DNA of 64,000 bases from Arthrobacter sp. NtRootA1 (GTDB lineage: Bacteria; Actinomycetota; Actinomycetes; Actinomycetales; Micrococcaceae), in NCBI RefSeq assembly GCF_019976975.1, contig NZ_AP024630.1, positions 1,116,001 through 1,180,000 of the forward strand. Direction: 5' to 3'. Shown piece by piece: positions 59,955 to 64,000 of the stretch. The notes under the pieces were generated by a model, which was given only the letters and a program-made list of their open reading frames with translations, was not told where the DNA came from and did no database searches. The stretch's first letter is position 1. Each line of letters starts with the position of its first letter. The position numbers and the translations under genes are program-made.

Positions 59955-60600
59955 CGGGCAGTATCCCGCCTCGTATTATTGGTCCCCACCGATAGGTCCG
60001 CAGATTTGCCGCCCCCACAATCGATGCTGGTGGTGTCCCCATTCCTTCGAACCAGGCCATTCCAAGCGGGGACACTTCCCCAAGTTGTGACTTGATCCCA
60101 CCTATTGAGTTTCGTGATCGCTCGGTATAGCACCAGGCGCACGTAAGACGATCCCTCATCGTGCTTAGGACTTCGAGCGTCGACGGCGGGCTCGGGAGGC
60201 TGCGGTCGTTGAGTATCGAGCACTTGTTTACCGGGCAAAGAAACCCCCGGCGGTTACCAGGGTAAAAGCGTCAGGGACCCCTTTGTGTGCAGAGCCTTTA
60301 CGGCTATCTGGACCGGCATTCCGTGTCATCATAAAGGGTGGTGTTTTCAATGCCACCGACGCCTGTCATGCACAAACGAAGGCAGCCCATCCCGGAGTAC
60401 CGTCGGACCCCGAGAGAACCTTAGAACCGGAACAGTCCTCCTGGCGGTCTTCTTGTTGCGCTAAAGGGCGACCTGCTGGTTGGCGAGTCAGTAAGGTTCC
60501 TATTCCACTCGACAACCCGGTGTGGTACGAATGGGACGAGCGCAAGGAACCGTCTTGCAGTTTAGGGTCGGTCCGAATATTTGGCAAGGTAAGGACTGAA
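59955..60600. other. Gap of about 650 bases between the lipase and DUF6131 genes
   Basis: Several frames are open but none has a ribosome site or recognised domain. A small hairpin GCGGG-CAGTAT-CCCGC follows the lipase stop. Nothing else is recognised. Confidence 0.4.
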
Positions 60601-60756
60601 GTGCTTTCACTCGGAGTTGTTCTACTAATCCTTGGTTATATTTTTAACATTGGAATCCTGATAACTATTGGGTGGATTCTGGCTGTTATCGGCCTGGTGC
60701 TTTTCCTGCTCGGTGCAATCGGACGCCCTCTTGCCGGAAGACGGTACTGGTACTAA
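60601..60756 (+). CDS. DUF6131-like small membrane protein
   Basis: 51 residues: two short hydrophobic helices (VVLLILGYIFNIGILITIGW and LAVIGLVLFLLGAIG) and the basic aromatic tail RPLAGRRYWY, matching the length and tail of DUF6131 proteins common in actinobacteria. GTG 60601 follows AAGGA. The larger frame back to 60283 has no homology. The function is unknown. Confidence 0.65.
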   Translation: MLSLGVVLLILGYIFNIGILITIGWILAVIGLVLFLLGAIGRPLAGRRYWY

Positions 60757-60800
60757 TAGCCCGGTTGTGAAGTCGCAAACGAAGTTCAGGAGTCCCACCG

Positions 60801-61688
60801 ATGTCCGACACCACGCCCCCAGATGGACGAACGAATCCAGCCGCGCCTGTGCCACCTGAGGGGCCCGCGGCTCCTGGGACAAAGCCGAAGAAGGAGAAAC
60901 GGAAAGCTGGGCTAGGTACCTGGGCGCGGGCCTTGGGCGTCATCGGCATCATCTTCGCGTTTACGCCAGCGGCAGGGTTTGGGATCTTCCTCGGTGTTGT
61001 CGCACTGGTCCTAGGCATCATCGGGTTGCTGCGGAAAGCGCGTGCCGCGCGCGCCGGCGTGATTCTCGGTGCACTTGCGCTGATCCTCGGCATCATCTTC
61101 GTAAACGTCTACAGCAGCAGGTCGTCGAGTTCGCCAGCGCCTGCCGCATCCCCAACGGGTAGTTCCTCGGCGCCCGCTGCAGCTCCCGCGCCCGCCGTTA
61201 CGTCGAGCGGACCTAGCGGAACCGCAGCCCAGATGCAGGCCCTGGCCGCAGCAAAGGGCTACCTGGCATCAGGCATTGGCTTTTCAGAGGCTTCGCTTAC
61301 CAAGCAGCTCACTTCTAGTGCAGGTAACGGGTTCCCGCAGGCCGACGCCCAGTGGGCTGTTGATAACTCCGGTGCGGACTGGAACGCGGAGGCCGTCAAG
61401 GCGGCGAAAGGCTATCTGGCTTCGGGCATTGGCTTCTCGGAGGCTTCGCTTACCAAGCAGCTCACTTCTAGTGCTGGCAACCAGTTCACCCAACCGCAGG
61501 CCGAGTACGCTGTCGCCAACTCGGGCGCGGATTGGAACGCAGAAGCCGTCAAAGCGGCGAAGGGCTACATGTCCTCAGGCCTGGGTTTCTCCCGCCAGAG
61601 CCTGATCGCCCAGCTAACTAGCCCGGCCGGCAACCAATTTACTGCGCCGCAGGCCGAGTACGCCGCCGATCAGGTGGGATTGAAGTGA
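60801..61688 (+). CDS. Membrane protein with three Ltp (host cell surface lipoprotein) repeats
   Basis: 295 residues. Pro-rich N-terminus, two membrane helices (RALGVIGIIFAFTPAAGFGIFL and RAGVILGALALILGIIFVNV, about 45-100), a Ser/Ala/Pro spacer, then three 47-49-residue Ltp domains (about 148-295), each with AKGYLASGIGFSEASLTKQL and TSSAGNQFTQPQAEYAV. In phage TP-J34 the Ltp lipoprotein blocks DNA injection of other phages; actinobacterial proteins with this repeat are not characterised. The first two repeats are almost identical in DNA (61263-61330 and 61410-61477), a recent tandem duplication. Confidence 0.82.
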   Translation: MSDTTPPDGRTNPAAPVPPEGPAAPGTKPKKEKRKAGLGTWARALGVIGIIFAFTPAAGFGIFLGVVALVLGIIGLLRKARAARAGVILGALALILGIIFVNVYSSRSSSSPAPAASPTGSSSAPAAAPAPAVTSSGPSGTAAQMQALAAAKGYLASGIGFSEASLTKQLTSSAGNGFPQADAQWAVDNSGADWNAEAVKAAKGYLASGIGFSEASLTKQLTSSAGNQFTQPQAEYAVANSGADWNAEAVKAAKGYMSSGLGFSRQSLIAQLTSPAGNQFTAPQAEYAADQVGLK

Positions 61689-62317
61689 CCGCCTGCTTCT
61701 CATAATCCGCATGAAGCGCAAATTAGTGTGACACCGGGGGATGATCGGGCGACTAAGACGATCTTCTCCCTCGGTGACGCGTTTCGTTCATCCGAAGCGT
61801 CTACAACTCACCCGACGCACCGTGACTAATGGCTTGCCGCTGAGGAAAGTTGCCGAGGGGTTCCCATCGCAACGTGCTGCGCACCTGGCCGAAATCCTGC
61901 ATTCGCATCCGCGTTAACGAGGCGTCCAAAGGAGAACAATCCATCGGGCATGAGCAGTGCGAACACGCTACCCGGCCTGTTCTTCTTCCGAGAAGGGGTG
62001 AGTACCCGCATATTGTTTCCACTGGGTCATCATATTTCGAACCGAATTGGGCAACTCTACCCTTATGGACGTGGGCGCTTGGTACAAACCAACAACCCAG
62101 CTCCAGACATCACACTCAAGCATTGAGAAAGCAGATGTGCGGTGAAGCATCCGTTGCCGGACACCCGCATTTATGGGGAGCCGGCTGTGCTGAACCCGAC
62201 TCTACAACTTCGGCGAGCCTCTCCAGTAACTTTCGGCTGGCGGCGAGTTGGGTAATCCTTGTACGCGCGACTTGCACCTTATGGGGTTCCGAGTGGGACA
62301 CGAGCTAGGCTGGCGGG
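61689..62317. other. Gap of about 630 bases after the Ltp gene
   Basis: No gene supported; long frames here are Arg/Ser/Pro-rich antisense-type. No repeat or RNA structure recognised. Confidence 0.4.
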
Positions 62318-62806
62318 GTGCGGATCGACGGCGTGGAACTCTGGGCTCTGCTGTACAAGTTGGACGATCCAGCGCACCTGGAGGCGCCGCAAGGATTCGA
62401 CTGGAATGCCGCGCGCCGACAGTTCGACTGCCTCGTCGCACGGCTCAACACCGCTTTTCAGACCACGTGTGAGACGGATCGGAGTATCGAGGACGCCTCG
62501 TATCACGCCGAGGTCACCGTTCCTGCCGACGCAACGGCTACCGGAGGGAACCTGGTCGTCCGGGTCTCGAACTTCGGCAATCTCGCCGTCCTGGCGCTTG
62601 AGAACCCGGGGGCTTATGACCAAGAGGAGTTCGACGCGCTTGTTCACGAGAGTGACCTCACACGCATCTATGAGTGCCTCGACGAGGGAGACTACACCCT
62701 CGTTGCGGAAGCGCCGCTTTGGGAGCCCTACGACGGCCGCGTGACCGCTTGGGTGTTCCTGTCAAGCAAGCCGAGCTGGTGGATCAGGTACTTCGACTAC
62801 CTATAG
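62318..62806 (+). CDS. Hypothetical acidic protein
   Basis: 162 residues, soluble, acidic: AARRQFDCLVARLNTAFQTTCE, then beta-strand-like YHAEVTVP, NLVVRVSNFGNLAVL and the final LVAEAPLWEPYDGR and WWIRYFDYL. Its size and aromatic end suggest an immunity-type or ligand-binding protein, but no family is recognised. GTG 62318 follows GGCGGG. Base composition is like the host's, so it is not an obvious recent acquisition. Confidence 0.6.
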   Translation: MRIDGVELWALLYKLDDPAHLEAPQGFDWNAARRQFDCLVARLNTAFQTTCETDRSIEDASYHAEVTVPADATATGGNLVVRVSNFGNLAVLALENPGAYDQEEFDALVHESDLTRIYECLDEGDYTLVAEAPLWEPYDGRVTAWVFLSSKPSWWIRYFDYL

Positions 62807-62852
62807 CCGGCCAGATAAATGATGCTTACAACTACAGGAGAAACGACTGCAA

Positions 62853-63266
62853 GTGAACAAGATCCTGATATTCACTTTCGTGGCTCTGTTCGGTTTAACT
62901 GGTGCCTACTGGGGAAGATACCGTTTCCCCTCCTTGAGGCCGGGATCACCTATGGACAGGCTTCTTGGCGTCATTAATGTGTTTGGCAACGTAGCAGTCG
63001 CCCTGGTGGGAATAGCGTTAATCATGACGACCGAGTTTTCTGGGACACCGGCGCTGGGATTCATTGCATCGGCGCTGCTTCTCGGTTCCGTGTTCCTCTA
63101 TCGCGTGCGGGCTCCAGATTTGAGAATGGCATTTGCCAGCAATAGCGGGCGCCGCGGACAACCCCACGATCAACAGCGGAAGACGAGATGGCCCTACACA
63201 CTTACCTACATGGCCGGGTACTCGTGCGTGATTGCCTATATCTCGACCATCCTTAGTCACCTATAA
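62853..63266 (+). CDS. Hypothetical membrane protein
   Basis: 137 residues with four probable membrane segments (IFTFVALFGLTGAYWG, VFGNVAVALVGIALIM, LGFIASALLLGSVFLY and YTLTYMAGYSCVIAYI) and a basic loop (SNSGRRGQPHDQQRKTR). No family recognised. The start is GTG 62853, with AGGAG about 12 bases upstream, a long spacing. It follows the acidic gene by 46 bases on the same strand and may be coexpressed with it. Confidence 0.55.
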   Translation: MNKILIFTFVALFGLTGAYWGRYRFPSLRPGSPMDRLLGVINVFGNVAVALVGIALIMTTEFSGTPALGFIASALLLGSVFLYRVRAPDLRMAFASNSGRRGQPHDQQRKTRWPYTLTYMAGYSCVIAYISTILSHL

Positions 63267-63387
63267 GTACCGACAACTTCCCAACCAACTGTGAAATAGA
63301 TGGCCGTGAAGCTGGCCGATCCAGGATGAGACGATATGACACGTGTCCCCCCAACCTTCGGAGAACCGGGTGCCCGTTCAAGGATCG

Positions 63388-63897
63388 TCAGTGGCACTGG
63401 GCCTTGGCTACCAGATAGCTGGTTTGGAGCCCCTCCAGCCCGTTGAGCTTAGTCTGGAGTGACTGCATGCGGGCATTGGCGGCCACAATGCCCGCAGTGT
63501 CCCCGGTGCTCAGCGCCTTGCTGGTATCGGAGAGCGCGTTGATGGTCTGAACAGCCAAGTCCATGATTTGGTCGGCATACTGGAGGGCCTGAGTACATGG
63601 GTAGGGAGTCTGGGCCACAGTCTTGGTCTGGGTGACGGTCTCGGTCGCCGTCACGGTCGGAATCGGCCTGGCCGACGCCTCGGAGGAGGCGGTGCCGTAC
63701 CCGTTGTTGTAACCGACGGTCGTCCCAGCAGCCGTTCCCAGGGCGACCAGCGCGAGAGATGCCAGCACTATCGCAAGGATCCGCCGTGGCTTGCGCTGGC
63801 TCCGCGGCCTCGCCGGGGCCTCATCTATGGGTTCGGGCGGGTAGGGCGGCAACGGAGGCTGCCAAGGGGCCTTCGGCCCCGGGGTGTAGTCGCTCAT
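63388..63897 (-). CDS. Membrane-anchored protein with extracellular helical domain
   Basis: 169 residues from ATG 63897. A Pro-rich cytoplasmic region (PGPKAPWQPPLPPYPPEP) and basic stop-transfer (RPRSQRKPRR) precede one membrane span (ILAIVLASLALVALGTAAG), a Thr/Val-rich spacer (TVTATETVTQTKTVAQT), and a helical domain with two Cys residues (C at TPYPCTQAL and the penultimate residue) that may pair. The type is common in actinobacteria and has no known function. An upstream in-frame start at 63987 adds 30 residues. Confidence 0.6.
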   Translation of the reverse strand: MSDYTPGPKAPWQPPLPPYPPEPIDEAPARPRSQRKPRRILAIVLASLALVALGTAAGTTVGYNNGYGTASSEASARPIPTVTATETVTQTKTVAQTPYPCTQALQYADQIMDLAVQTINALSDTSKALSTGDTAGIVAANARMQSLQTKLNGLEGLQTSYLVAKAQCH

Positions 63898-64000
63898 TTG
63901 CTGCCCGCTGTGCTGCTCCTCCACGAGCTGCCCCCAATCCAAAATGTGGCCTTGCTTTGGTGCATTTACGCTCGCATGCAGCCGCACCCGCGGGCAACAC

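Noticed and set aside
61850..62308. 152-codon frame after the Ltp gene
   Set aside because: Amino-acid composition and lack of start signals indicate noncoding sequence.

Overview
The window looks like chromosome of a high-GC actinobacterium of the Arthrobacter/Paenarthrobacter group. This is inferred from gene content (ANTAR regulator, HelR-type RNA polymerase ATPase, TIGR03086/DinB proteins, DUF6131, DUF6153 and Ltp-domain proteins), frequent GTG/TTG starts and dense G+C-rich coding. No tRNA, rRNA or CRISPR array was seen.

Layout. 0.1-5.1 kb: DinB, VOC, SDR and GNAT genes and a GH3 glycosidase. 5.3-9.2 kb: a catabolic operon (Gfo/Idh dehydrogenase, PmoA-like protein, cupin, LacI regulator), divergent from the GH3 gene across a palindromic control region. 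9.3-12.5 kb: an acidic protein, a GAF-ANTAR regulator, an MFS pump and a small membrane protein. 12.5-16.6 kb: a persulfide/thiosulfate module (CstR-like repressor, two rhodaneses, TauE, MBL-rhodanese) bounded by a 25-bp direct repeat. 16.7-18.4 kb: ArsR/SRPBCC/YCII operon. 18.4-20.6 kb: a HelR-like ATPase with a 19-bp RAE-type element at its promoter, suggesting rifamycin-responsive protection of RNA polymerase. 20.9-23.5 kb: oxidoreductase, hydrolase and TetR genes behind repeated operator-like sites. 23.5-28.1 kb: a copper-handling cluster (His-tailed protein, HMA protein, CopB-like ATPase, DUF6153, DUF305 lipoprotein) with a 31-bp palindrome in its divergent promoter. 28.2-37.5 kb: an ABC transporter, a second ArsR/SRPBCC pair, three secreted carbohydrate-related or repeat proteins and a broken LacI gene.

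37.8-56.7 kb is a mosaic defence island with lower G+C over much of its left part: Vsr, a C5-methyltransferase with an MvaI/BcnI-like endonuclease, an unrecognised 695-aa protein, a TIR protein, a TIR-like (PF10137-type) protein with a zinc-ribbon partner, and McrBC followed by a BRCT protein and an unrecognised coiled-coil protein. Gene relics lie between these modules. Two about 93% identical RibD/DHFR-like genes and two decayed monooxygenase copies flank its right half. 58.8-63.9 kb: a secreted lipase, a DUF6131 protein, an Ltp-repeat protein and small membrane or hypothetical proteins.

The best candidates for undescribed biology are the 695-aa protein, the McrBC-BRCT-coiled-coil set, the TIR-like/zinc-ribbon pair, and a 98-bp inverted-repeat-ended element present three times.
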